Assembly: GCF_001413925.1 (NCBI RefSeq)
Contig: NZ_LBMJ01000001.1
Coordinates: 2,086,001-2,150,000 of the forward strand
Length of the DNA stretch: 64,000 bases
Direction: 5' to 3'
Source: Nonlabens sp. YIK11
GTDB taxonomy: Bacteria > Bacteroidota > Bacteroidia > Flavobacteriales > Flavobacteriaceae
Part shown: positions 55,954 to 63,724 of the stretch, in pieces
Position numbering within the stretch: the first letter of the stretch is position 1
How the letters are laid out: every line of letters starts with the position of its first letter
Position numbers and translations under genes: made by a program
Notes under the pieces: generated by a model
What the model saw: the letters and a program-made list of their open reading frames with translations, nothing else
Told to the model about the DNA's origin: nothing
Databases searched by the model: none

Positions 55954-57279
55954 ATGAACGCCGTAGCAGACAAGAAATCCGTTGCTTTTTATACTTTGGG
56001 ATGTAAGCTTAATTTTAGCGAGACATCGACCATCGCGCGCGATTTTGATAAGCAGGGCTACGATCGCAAGGAGTTTGACGAGCCAGCTGATATCTATGTC
56101 ATCAACACCTGTAGCGTCACTGAAAATGCTGACAAACGTTTCAAGTCTATTGTCAAGAGAGCACAAAAGCAAAATAAAGATGCGTTTACCATTGCCGTAG
56201 GCTGCTATGCGCAATTGAAACCAGAAGAACTGGCGGCCGTCGATGGAGTTGATCTGGTGCTGGGTGCCACCGAGAAGTTCAAGATTACAGATTATATCAA
56301 CCAGCTGTCCAAAGATGAGCCGGCACAAATCCATTCCTGCGAGATTGATGAGGCAGATTTTTATGTGGGATCTTATTCCATAGGTGATCGTACAAGAGCT
56401 TTCTTAAAAGTTCAAGATGGTTGTGATTATAAATGTACCTATTGCACCATACCGCTGGCACGAGGTATTTCACGCAGCGATACCATGGAAAATGTATTGC
56501 AAAATGCCCGTGATATTGCTGCGCAGGATATCAAGGAAATCGTACTTACCGGCGTCAACATAGGTGATTTTGGGAAAGGTGAATTTGGCAACAAGCTCCA
56601 TGAGCATACCTTTTTGGATTTGGTGAAAGAACTAGATCAAGTTGAAGGCATTGAGCGTTTGCGCATTTCTTCCATTGAGCCCAATTTGTTGAAGAATGAA
56701 ACCATTGATTTGGTTTCCAGATCGCGCGCCTTTGTACCGCACTTTCACATTCCGTTGCAGTCAGGTAATAACGAATTGCTGGGAAAAATGAAGCGTCGTT
56801 ATAATCGTGAGCTTTATGTGGATCGCGTGAACAAGATCAAAGAAGTAATGCCAGATGGCTGCATAGGTGTTGATGTGATCGTAGGTTTTCCTGGTGAGAC
56901 AGATGCACATTTTATGGATACGTTTAAGTTCCTGAGTGAATTAAATATTTCCTACCTGCACGTGTTCACTTACAGCGAGCGAGAAAATACAGAAGCCGCT
57001 GTGATGGATGGCGTCGTGCCCATGAACGTGCGTAAAAAGCGTTCCAAAATGCTGCGTGGCTTATCGGTCAAAAAACGCAGAGCCTTCTATGAGAGTCAGC
57101 TAGGTACAACAAAGACAGTTCTCTGGGAAGCTGAAAATAAGGAAGGTTTTATCCATGGTTTTACCGAGAACTACGTAAAGGTCAAAACCTATTACAATCC
57201 AGAGCTGGTCAATGAATTACAGACCGTAAAGCTTGATACGATCGATGAAGATGGTATTATTAGGATAGCGTTGGTTTAG
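55954..57279 (+). CDS. mtaB: tRNA t6A37 methylthiotransferase MtaB
   Basis: A 441-residue radical-SAM enzyme converting t6A37 of tRNA to ms2t6A. N-terminal UPF0004 domain: TLGCKLNFSETSTI and INTCSVTENADKR supply Fe-S ligands. The radical SAM motif CDYKCTYC is near residue 155, and a TRAM-like domain follows at the C-terminus (~375-441). The order and the start of the N-terminal motif (GCKLN) point to MtaB rather than MiaB or RimO. Cytoplasmic and monocistronic; the composite palindrome begins on the base after its stop. Confidence 0.92.
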   Translation: MNAVADKKSVAFYTLGCKLNFSETSTIARDFDKQGYDRKEFDEPADIYVINTCSVTENADKRFKSIVKRAQKQNKDAFTIAVGCYAQLKPEELAAVDGVDLVLGATEKFKITDYINQLSKDEPAQIHSCEIDEADFYVGSYSIGDRTRAFLKVQDGCDYKCTYCTIPLARGISRSDTMENVLQNARDIAAQDIKEIVLTGVNIGDFGKGEFGNKLHEHTFLDLVKELDQVEGIERLRISSIEPNLLKNETIDLVSRSRAFVPHFHIPLQSGNNELLGKMKRRYNRELYVDRVNKIKEVMPDGCIGVDVIVGFPGETDAHFMDTFKFLSELNISYLHVFTYSERENTEAAVMDGVVPMNVRKKRSKMLRGLSVKKRRAFYESQLGTTKTVLWEAENKEGFIHGFTENYVKVKTYYNPELVNELQTVKLDTIDEDGIIRIALV

Positions 57280-57320
57280 TTCGCTTTCCTGCCTGACCGG
57301 CAGGCATGCGTGAAAGCGAA
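57280..57320. repeat. Palindromic repeat, composite form, abutting the mtaB stop
   Basis: TTCGCTTT, insert CCTGCCTGACCGG-CAGGCATG, then CGTGAAAGCGAA: 8 + 21 + 12. It starts immediately after the TAG. Confidence 0.9.
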
Positions 57321-57423
57321 ATACCATTTTTAGCAAGAATCCATACCATTCAAAGTACCACTTTCAACAAATCTATGTTGAATACAAAATGTCGTAATAA
57401 AATAAACGTCCAAACAAAGCTGA

Positions 57424-58221
57424 TCAATTCAGCTGAAAAATGATCGGCAGACCATAAATGACGTTTACTGGTTTTCCTTGCTGCGTGCCGGGTTGCATGT
57501 TAGGTAGGCGCTGGATCACTCGTATGGCTTCTTCTTCCAGTAAAGGGTTCAAAGCCTTTGCATAAATATCGATGACATCACCTTGGGCACTAATCTTAAA
57601 TTGCACATTTATATTAATTTTACCCTTGATGCCTATGGCTTTGGAAACACCTGTATTGAAGTTTTCAGAAACGTGCGCCGTGATTTTTTCCTGCATGCAG
57701 CTTTTGTAAGCGGCATTGGACAGCTTTCGTTCACAACCAGGATAGATAGGAACCTGTTCAATTATGGCAAAGGCAGCAGTTTTGTCTTTGTTCTTCTTTT
57801 TAGTATCTGTGGAGTCTTTTAAAGCTTCCCTTTCCCTTTTCTTGGTCTCAATTTCCTTACGTCGGTTTATTTTAGTCATACTGCGAGCGAGGCCTATTTG
57901 CGCCGTGTAGGCTGCATTATCAGTTGGTTTTGAAACCTGAATGGCTTTTAGGTAGGCTGTTTTGGCTTCTTCTAAGTTATCTAGTGCAAAGTGAATGTTG
58001 CCTTCCAGTAATGATGCCATGGCAATATCTTGAACTTCAGATTCCTGCATGGCCTTTTCTACATAATTCAACGCTTTGTCAAATTTCTTTTTGGAGTAGT
58101 ACTTATAAGACTGGCCCAGTAGCTTTTCATTCTTTTTGCTTATCGATATTTCCGTTTGTGCATAAACCGAAAAGGAGAACAAGTTGAAAAGCAATAAGGA
58201 AGCGAATAATCTATACATCAA
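57424..58221 (-). CDS. Periplasmic TPR protein with a TonB-like C-terminal domain
   Basis: A 265-residue protein with a signal peptide (MMYRLFASLLLFNLFSFSVYAQ), TPR-like helices at ~28-120 (YKYYSKKKFDKALNYVEKA), a charged Lys/Glu linker and a TonB C-terminal domain from ~155 (VPIYPGCERKLSNAAYKSC, INVQFKISAQGDVIDI, EEEAIRVIQRLPNM). TonB normally has an N-terminal membrane anchor; here the N-terminus looks cleavable, so it may be a soluble periplasmic protein. A paralog is encoded upstream. The role is unknown, perhaps interaction with outer-membrane receptors. Confidence 0.78.
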   Translation of the reverse strand: MMYRLFASLLLFNLFSFSVYAQTEISISKKNEKLLGQSYKYYSKKKFDKALNYVEKAMQESEVQDIAMASLLEGNIHFALDNLEEAKTAYLKAIQVSKPTDNAAYTAQIGLARSMTKINRRKEIETKKREREALKDSTDTKKKNKDKTAAFAIIEQVPIYPGCERKLSNAAYKSCMQEKITAHVSENFNTGVSKAIGIKGKININVQFKISAQGDVIDIYAKALNPLLEEEAIRVIQRLPNMQPGTQQGKPVNVIYGLPIIFQLN

Positions 58222-58344
58222 TTGGATTTTTAAACTGCTAAATATAGGAACTGGAATACAAAGATCAACTTGTCGCTAAATTTCCTGCAAACACATATTA
58301 GTCTAACAAGACAGTAGAATTTTAAATAACTGAATCATTAAATT

Positions 58345-59121
58345 TCAATACAGATGAACATGAAAATTTTCTAGCACAGCGATAGGTTTACCACTAATCA
58401 CTGCCGGTTCTAGTTTTGGTGCACCTTTTAATATTCTTATGGCTTCAAGTTCCACCGTTGGGTGTACAGAATACACCTCTATATCTTTTAAAACGCCATC
58501 AGTCATCACTTTAAAATCGAGATACATAACAAGGGAAGTTGGCAGCCCTAAATCGGTCAATATGTTCTTTCTAAAATTATAGCTAATTAAATCATTTAGA
58601 TAATAATGTAAACATCTGTCGGTTGCCTTTTGATCAGCAGATGATTCACAGCCTGGATAAACAACCATTTGATCTAAACTTGTGATTTTATCATAACTGT
58701 CAAGTTTTATGATACCACTCTTCAATTCTTTCTCAATATCTAATCTAGGTTCTTTGAGTTTTCTCTGGTATTCTATGTTTTTTTGTGACCTTGAGATTCC
58801 TTGCTGTAAAAAAGACCGTTTATCATCATTAGCAGCAAGATTGCTTAATATAGAATGATATAAATTTCTAGATTTCTCATAATCTTTTTTTGCAAATAAA
58901 ATGTTCGCGTAATAGATCTGACTACTAACGTCATCTTCTAGATTCTCTCGCTCTCTAGCCTTCTTAAATAGCCTTTCAGCTTTTTTCCAGTCAAGCTGGC
59001 TGTAGGCTTTTTTGGACCTTCTGATTAATTTTGAATCTGCGTTTGCGGATTGCGCAAAACATGATTGAAATAACGAGAGGCATAAAATTGAAATACAGAT
59101 AAAATTCTTCATGGTTTTCAA
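58345..59121 (-). CDS. Periplasmic TPR protein with a TonB-like C-terminal domain (paralog)
   Basis: A 258-residue protein with the same layout as its neighbour: signal peptide (FQSCFAQ end), TPR-like helices (YSQLDWKKAERLFKKAR), linker, and MVVYPGCESSADQKATDRC, VMTDGVLKDIEVYSV, ELEAIRILKGAPKLEP. The TonB-C-like core matches weakly but in order. It is visibly more A+T-rich than the neighbouring gene, so the pair is old or was acquired separately. About 120 bp separate them without a terminator, so they may be co-transcribed. Confidence 0.72.
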   Translation of the reverse strand: MKTMKNFICISILCLSLFQSCFAQSANADSKLIRRSKKAYSQLDWKKAERLFKKARERENLEDDVSSQIYYANILFAKKDYEKSRNLYHSILSNLAANDDKRSFLQQGISRSQKNIEYQRKLKEPRLDIEKELKSGIIKLDSYDKITSLDQMVVYPGCESSADQKATDRCLHYYLNDLISYNFRKNILTDLGLPTSLVMYLDFKVMTDGVLKDIEVYSVHPTVELEAIRILKGAPKLEPAVISGKPIAVLENFHVHLY

Positions 59122-59170
59122 ATATATAGATCAAAAAACAACATCCTATACTTTTAAATCCATCAAACCT

Positions 59171-59178
59171 TATATTTG
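59171..59178 (+). promoter_or_regulatory. -7 promoter box TATATTTG of aroC
   Basis: A perfect TAnnTTTG, 6 bases before the ATG at 59185. A TTG at 59176 lies inside the box and cannot be the start. Confidence 0.55.
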
Positions 59179-59184
59179 TCTTCT

Positions 59185-60249
59185 ATGGCAGGAAATACTT
59201 TTGGGCAGGCTTTTAAACTGACCACCTTTGGAGAATCACACGGTATAGCAATAGGTGGCATCATTGACGGTTGTCCCGCAGGAATCAAAATTGATTTTGC
59301 TGCCGTTCAAAGAGATCTTGACAGGCGCAAGCCTGGTCAAAGTAAGATCGTTACCCAGCGTAAAGAATCTGATACTGTAGAATTTTTATCCGGTATTTTT
59401 GAAGGAGTGAGTACAGGAACGCCCATCGGTTTCCAGATTGTCAACGAGAACCAAAAGTCTAAGGACTACTCACACATCGCAGACAGCTATCGTCCCAGCC
59501 ATGCAGATAAGACCTATACGGATAAATATGGTACTCGCGACTATCGCGGCGGTGGACGCAGCAGTGCTCGAGAAACCGCTTGTAGAGTGGTGGCTGGTGC
59601 CGTGGCAAAGCAGATGCTATCATCCATCCAGTTCCACGCCTACACGAGTAGCGTTGGCGATCTCAAAATGGACCAGCCCTATCAAGAGCTGGATTTTGCA
59701 GAAATTGAGAATAACGCAGTAAGATGTGCAGATTCCGCTTTCGCGAAAGCGTGTGAAGAAAAAATCCTGCAAGTGCGCAAGGCTGGCGATACTATAGGTG
59801 GTGTGGTAAGTTGCGTGATTCAAAATGTGCCACCATCCTTAGGCGAGCCTGTATTTGACAAACTACATGCAGATCTGGGAAAAGCCATGCTCTCCATTAA
59901 TGCCGTCAAGGGTTTTGAATACGGTAGCGGTTTTGCGGGTAGCGCCATGCTGGGCAGTGAGCATAATGATCTCTACAATGCAGACGGCAGTACAAAAACC
60001 AATTACAGTGGCGGTATTCAAGGTGGTATCTCTAATGGGATGGATATCTACTTTAGCGTGGCTTTCAAGCCTGTCGCCACCATTATGCAATCACAACCTA
60101 CCATTGACAAAGATGGAAACGCCACTGAAATGCAAGGCAAAGGCCGTCACGACCCATGTGTGGTTCCCAGAGCGGTACCCATTGTAGAAGCCATGGCAGC
60201 ACTGGTTCTAGCAGATCATTTTTTGAGAAATAAAACATCAAGAGTTTAA
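59185..60249 (+). CDS. aroC: Chorismate synthase
   Basis: A 354-residue protein making chorismate from EPSP with reduced flavin, the last step of the shikimate pathway. Conserved blocks: TFGESHG (residues ~12-18, catalytic His), [37 protein letters not shown] near 125 and [19 protein letters not shown] near the C-terminus. Start ATG 59185, giving [20 protein letters not shown]. The palindrome at 59736 is in frame (SAFAKACEE) in a variable region. It stands alone; other aro genes are not nearby. Confidence 0.97.
   Translation: MAGNTFGQAFKLTTFGESHGIAIGGIIDGCPAGIKIDFAAVQRDLDRRKPGQSKIVTQRKESDTVEFLSGIFEGVSTGTPIGFQIVNENQKSKDYSHIADSYRPSHADKTYTDKYGTRDYRGGGRSSARETACRVVAGAVAKQMLSSIQFHAYTSSVGDLKMDQPYQELDFAEIENNAVRCADSAFAKACEEKILQVRKAGDTIGGVVSCVIQNVPPSLGEPVFDKLHADLGKAMLSINAVKGFEYGSGFAGSAMLGSEHNDLYNADGSTKTNYSGGIQGGISNGMDIYFSVAFKPVATIMQSQPTIDKDGNATEMQGKGRHDPCVVPRAVPIVEAMAALVLADHFLRNKTSRV
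59736..59751. repeat. Palindromic repeat core inside aroC
   Basis: CGCTTTCGCGAAAGCG, read in frame as AFAKA. Confidence 0.92.
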
Positions 60250-60309
60250 TATAAAATCGCTTTAATACCTAGACCTCAGGTACAAACCAAAGCGAATTAA
60301 TTATCATAC

Positions 60310-61638
60310 ATGAAAAAATTAGCACTTCACTGGCAAATATTAATAGGAATGGTACTGGGAATCCTTTTTGGGTTCCTGATGGTACAATTTGATTGGGGTC
60401 GTGGTTTTGTAGAAGACTGGATCAATCCATTCGGGACGATATTCGTGAATTTGCTCAAGCTTATCGCCGTGCCATTGATTCTTGCCTCGCTGATCAAAGG
60501 AATTTCTGACCTTAAGGATATAGCGAAATTCCGTAAAATGGGATTACGTACCATTATCATTTATATAGCCACCACGGTAATTGCGATCACCTTAGGCTTA
60601 GGGTTGGTGAATCTATTGAATCCAGGTTCTGGAATCTCACAAGAAACCATAGACAATTTGAGCGCTACCTATGAAGGCAATTCTGATATTGCTGGTAAAC
60701 TATCCACTGCAGCCATGCAAAAAGATAGCGGACCATTACAAGCATTAGTAGATATGGTTCCCGATAATGCGGTTGCTGCGATGTCCAACAACAGCCTGAT
60801 GTTGCAGGTAATTTTCTTTGCCATTTTCTTAGGTATTTCTATGCTATTGATAGGTGAAAAGGCCGCAGAACCTTTGAAAAATTTCTTTGACTCCTTAAAT
60901 GATGTAGTGCTTAAAATGGTCGATCTGATCATGTTGACAGCACCTTTTGCAGTGTTTGCGTTATTGGCAAATGTTGTCGTGAGTGCAGACGATCCAGATA
61001 TTCTGCTCGCCTTGTTATTCTATGCAGGTACTGTTGTTCTGGGACTGATTTTGATGATAGGTGTGTATTGTTTGATATTCTGGTTGTACGTCAAGAAGTC
61101 ACCGCTATGGTTTTTAGACAAAATCGCTCCTGCACAACTATTGGCTTTTTCAACTAGTTCTAGTGCCGCAACGCTACCCGTAACCATGGAGCGTGTGGAA
61201 GAGCATATGGGCGTAGAAAAAGAGGTAGCGAGTTTTGTGCTGCCCGTCGGTGCCACCATTAATATGGATGGTACCAGTCTATATCAGGCAGTCGCTGCGG
61301 TGTTTGTTTGTCAGGCTCTGGGAATTGAATTGGCTTTGACCGCTCAATTAACCATAGTGTTGACGGCGCTGTTGGCATCTATTGGCTCTGCTGCGGTTCC
61401 TGGCGCTGGAATGGTGATGCTGGTGATTGTTTTGGAGTCCATTAATTTCCCTAGCGAACTACTACCAGTCGCTCTAGCCTTAATCTTTGCCGTTGATCGA
61501 CCGCTAGATATGTTGCGTACTACAGTGAATGTTACTGGTGACGCGACAGTAGCATCCATAGTGGCGAAGTCTTTGGGTAAATTCGGCGAGCCAGATGTAC
61601 AGGAATGGGATGACCACCTGGACGAAGTTTCTTCATAA
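60310..61638 (+). CDS. Dicarboxylate/amino acid:cation symporter (DAACS)
   Basis: A 442-residue membrane protein with eight hydrophobic helices and the two re-entrant loops of the family. STSSSAATLPVT (the serine-rich hairpin 1 motif), NMDGTSLYQ (~helix 7) and the final VNVTGDATVASIVA are typical of GltP/DctA-like symporters, which take up C4-dicarboxylates or acidic amino acids with protons or sodium. The substrate cannot be told. A long hairpin with a composite palindrome follows at 61702. Confidence 0.94.
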   Translation: MKKLALHWQILIGMVLGILFGFLMVQFDWGRGFVEDWINPFGTIFVNLLKLIAVPLILASLIKGISDLKDIAKFRKMGLRTIIIYIATTVIAITLGLGLVNLLNPGSGISQETIDNLSATYEGNSDIAGKLSTAAMQKDSGPLQALVDMVPDNAVAAMSNNSLMLQVIFFAIFLGISMLLIGEKAAEPLKNFFDSLNDVVLKMVDLIMLTAPFAVFALLANVVVSADDPDILLALLFYAGTVVLGLILMIGVYCLIFWLYVKKSPLWFLDKIAPAQLLAFSTSSSAATLPVTMERVEEHMGVEKEVASFVLPVGATINMDGTSLYQAVAAVFVCQALGIELALTAQLTIVLTALLASIGSAAVPGAGMVMLVIVLESINFPSELLPVALALIFAVDRPLDMLRTTVNVTGDATVASIVAKSLGKFGEPDVQEWDDHLDEVSS

Positions 61639-61701
61639 ACTCCTATCGAGTAAGTTATGTTTTTAAGCTCTTAGGCACGTAGATTATGTTGGCTAGATAC
61701 T

Positions 61702-61768
61702 GGTCTTTGATTATTTCGCTTTCGCGCCTGCCTGCCGGTCAGGCAGGAAAGCAAAATAATCAAAGACC
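61702..61768 (+). terminator. Long hairpin downstream of the DAACS gene enclosing a composite palindrome
   Basis: GGTCTTTGATTATTT (61702-61716) and its exact reverse complement AAATAATCAAAGACC (61754-61768) flank the composite repeat at 61715-61755, giving a ~67-base hairpin with one mismatch and a small bulge. It may act as the terminator; the T-tract after it is weak. Confidence 0.6.
61715..61755. repeat. Palindromic repeat, composite form
   Basis: TTCGCTTTCGCG, the 21-bp inner palindrome (CCTGCCTGCCGG-TCAGGCAGG), then AAAGCAAA: 12 + 21 + 8. Confidence 0.92.
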
Positions 61769-61854
61769 TCTACCACTTAACTATTGCATTTACTTAACAG
61801 CATCGTTTTCTTTTTATTCCTAGTTTGCACGGTACCAACCAAAAAGAAAAGCTT

Positions 61855-62886
61855 ATGAATGTCTGTTTTATCATGTACCCGTGGGAAGAAGTCCATCCCG
61901 AGAGTGATTCCACGTTGGTGCTGATCCATGAATGTATGAAGCGTGGTCACACTGTTGCAATGGCAACTCCAGCAAATCTTACCATACGCGATAGTATAGC
62001 TTATGCATTCTCAAAAGTGATACGTAAGATGGACAAAGTGCCAGCTCAAATGAAATCCTTCTATAAGCGCGCGCAATTCAAGGAAAAGATGTTACCACTG
62101 GCTGGTTTTGATGTGATCATGATGCGAGCTAATCCACCTCTAGATCCTATTGCCCTCAACTTCTTGGACTCAGTCAAGGAAGATGTATTTATCGTGAATG
62201 ATATTGAAGGACTGCGTGAGGCCAACAATAAGTTGTATACGGCTTGTTTTGTAGATCCAGACAACACGATTATACCTCGCACGCACGTATCCAAAAACAA
62301 GGAATATTTAAAATCAGTCATTAAGGAAAACCCTAGAGATCGCATGATCATGAAGCCGCTTAACGGTTATGGTGGTAGCGGCGTGATCATGATTGAGAAG
62401 AGTGCGATGTTTAATGTAAACTCTTTGCTGGATTTCTACATTGACAATAAAGATGGTACTACTAATTATGTAATCCTTCAGGATTATATCGATGGCGCAG
62501 ATCAAGGAGATAGTCGCATTCTACTCCTCAACGGTAAACCTATAGGCGCCGTAAGACGTGTTCCTGGCGGCGATGATCATAGGTCCAACATTAGCGCTGG
62601 CGGTAGTTTTGAAAAGCACGTACTTACCAAAGCCGAAAAGCTACTGTGTAAAAAAATAGGTCCCAAACTAGTAAACGATGGTTTGTTCTTTGTAGGGATC
62701 GATGTGATCAATGGTATGCTGGTAGAAGTTAACGTGATGTCGCCTGGTGGCATCGTTCAAATCAACAAGTCCTCTAAAACCAAAGTACAAGAAAAGATCA
62801 TTGACTACTTTGAAGAAGAGACCAGCATTAGAAAAAAAGCATTAGACAGAACCCAAAAACTCAAGAACACCCTACTGAATGAATAA
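61855..62886 (+). CDS. GshB-like ATP-grasp ligase
   Basis: A 343-residue protein with ATP-grasp features in the order of prokaryotic glutathione synthase: N-terminal MNVCFIMYPWEEVHPESDST, MRANPPLDPIALNFLDSV, NDIEGLREANNKLYT, the KPLNGYGGSGV phosphate loop near residue 170 and the metal/substrate end VEVNVMSPGGIVQIN. ATP-grasp enzymes join a carboxylate to an amine. No gshA is near, so the partner substrate may not be gamma-glutamylcysteine. Start ATG 61855; an earlier TTG overlaps a promoter-like TAGTTTG. It overlaps the amidohydrolase gene by 8 bases; the DUF1704 gene follows. Confidence 0.87.
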   Translation: MNVCFIMYPWEEVHPESDSTLVLIHECMKRGHTVAMATPANLTIRDSIAYAFSKVIRKMDKVPAQMKSFYKRAQFKEKMLPLAGFDVIMMRANPPLDPIALNFLDSVKEDVFIVNDIEGLREANNKLYTACFVDPDNTIIPRTHVSKNKEYLKSVIKENPRDRMIMKPLNGYGGSGVIMIEKSAMFNVNSLLDFYIDNKDGTTNYVILQDYIDGADQGDSRILLLNGKPIGAVRRVPGGDDHRSNISAGGSFEKHVLTKAEKLLCKKIGPKLVNDGLFFVGIDVINGMLVEVNVMSPGGIVQINKSSKTKVQEKIIDYFEEETSIRKKALDRTQKLKNTLLNE

Positions 62887-63718
62887 AATGTCCATCCGTC
62901 AGATCTTGAATAAGATCGAGCATGAAGAAACATTTCATGCCGTTGTTGACGATTACTCGTTTTCCATAAAAATTGACGATTACGTTCCCTACGTATGCGC
63001 CGCGATACATGACGGACACCATTTTGATAAAAGACTATGGAAAAAGTGCTTGCATACAGAGTACGATCGCTGGTATGAAGAAGATCCAGCAACGGGTACC
63101 ATGATTTCCATGTTGCCCATCACGATTATAGCGCATGACAGTAGGTTTGAGTATGATCTCAATAGAGATCCCAAAAACGCGATTTATGAAACCGCTTGGG
63201 GTAAGACACTTTGGAAAACGCCTTTGTCAGAAGAGGAAAAAGACCGTGCACTTCAAAAGCACGAAAACTTTTATAGAGTCATTCTGCAATTGATTGTCAA
63301 GTTGGAAGAGCTCTTCGGGACGACCGTGTTTTATGATCTACATTCTTACAATTACAAACGTTGGGACCGCAAAGTGCCAGTATTTAATATAGGTACTTCA
63401 AACGTCGATCAGATCAAATACAAACTGGCCATTGAACAATGGAAGGAAATTCTCAATAAAATTGAATTGCCTATTGAACAAGAAGTTTCTTGCGAAATCA
63501 ATGATGTGTTTCAAGGAAACGGATTCTTTTTAAAATACGTGACTGCCAATTCCAAGAACTCCTTGGTTCTGGCTACCGAGGTTTCCAAAATCTATTGCGA
63601 TGAAGAAACCGGTGTTGTGTATCCAGAAGTGGTTCACGCCTTGAAGGACAAGCTCAAGTACTACATACAGTCGCACGCTTATCGTTTCTATGATCGCCAC
63701 CATACTTTTGATCAGTAA
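62879..63718 (+). CDS. N-formylglutamate amidohydrolase family protein
   Basis: A 279-residue protein. The zinc-hydrolase features of the N-formylglutamate amidohydrolase (HutG-type) family are present: DGHHFDKRLWKKCLHTEYDRWY near the N-terminal third, DLNRDP (SRxxVDLNRxP-like) and DLHSYNYKR. HutG members hydrolyse N-formylglutamate to glutamate in histidine breakdown, but no hut genes are near, so it may act on another amide, perhaps the product of the ATP-grasp ligase. The start overlaps the ligase gene by 8 bases. Cytoplasmic by lack of signal. Confidence 0.88.
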   Translation: MNKMSIRQILNKIEHEETFHAVVDDYSFSIKIDDYVPYVCAAIHDGHHFDKRLWKKCLHTEYDRWYEEDPATGTMISMLPITIIAHDSRFEYDLNRDPKNAIYETAWGKTLWKTPLSEEEKDRALQKHENFYRVILQLIVKLEELFGTTVFYDLHSYNYKRWDRKVPVFNIGTSNVDQIKYKLAIEQWKEILNKIELPIEQEVSCEINDVFQGNGFFLKYVTANSKNSLVLATEVSKIYCDEETGVVYPEVVHALKDKLKYYIQSHAYRFYDRHHTFDQ

Positions 63719-63724
63719 ATTTTT

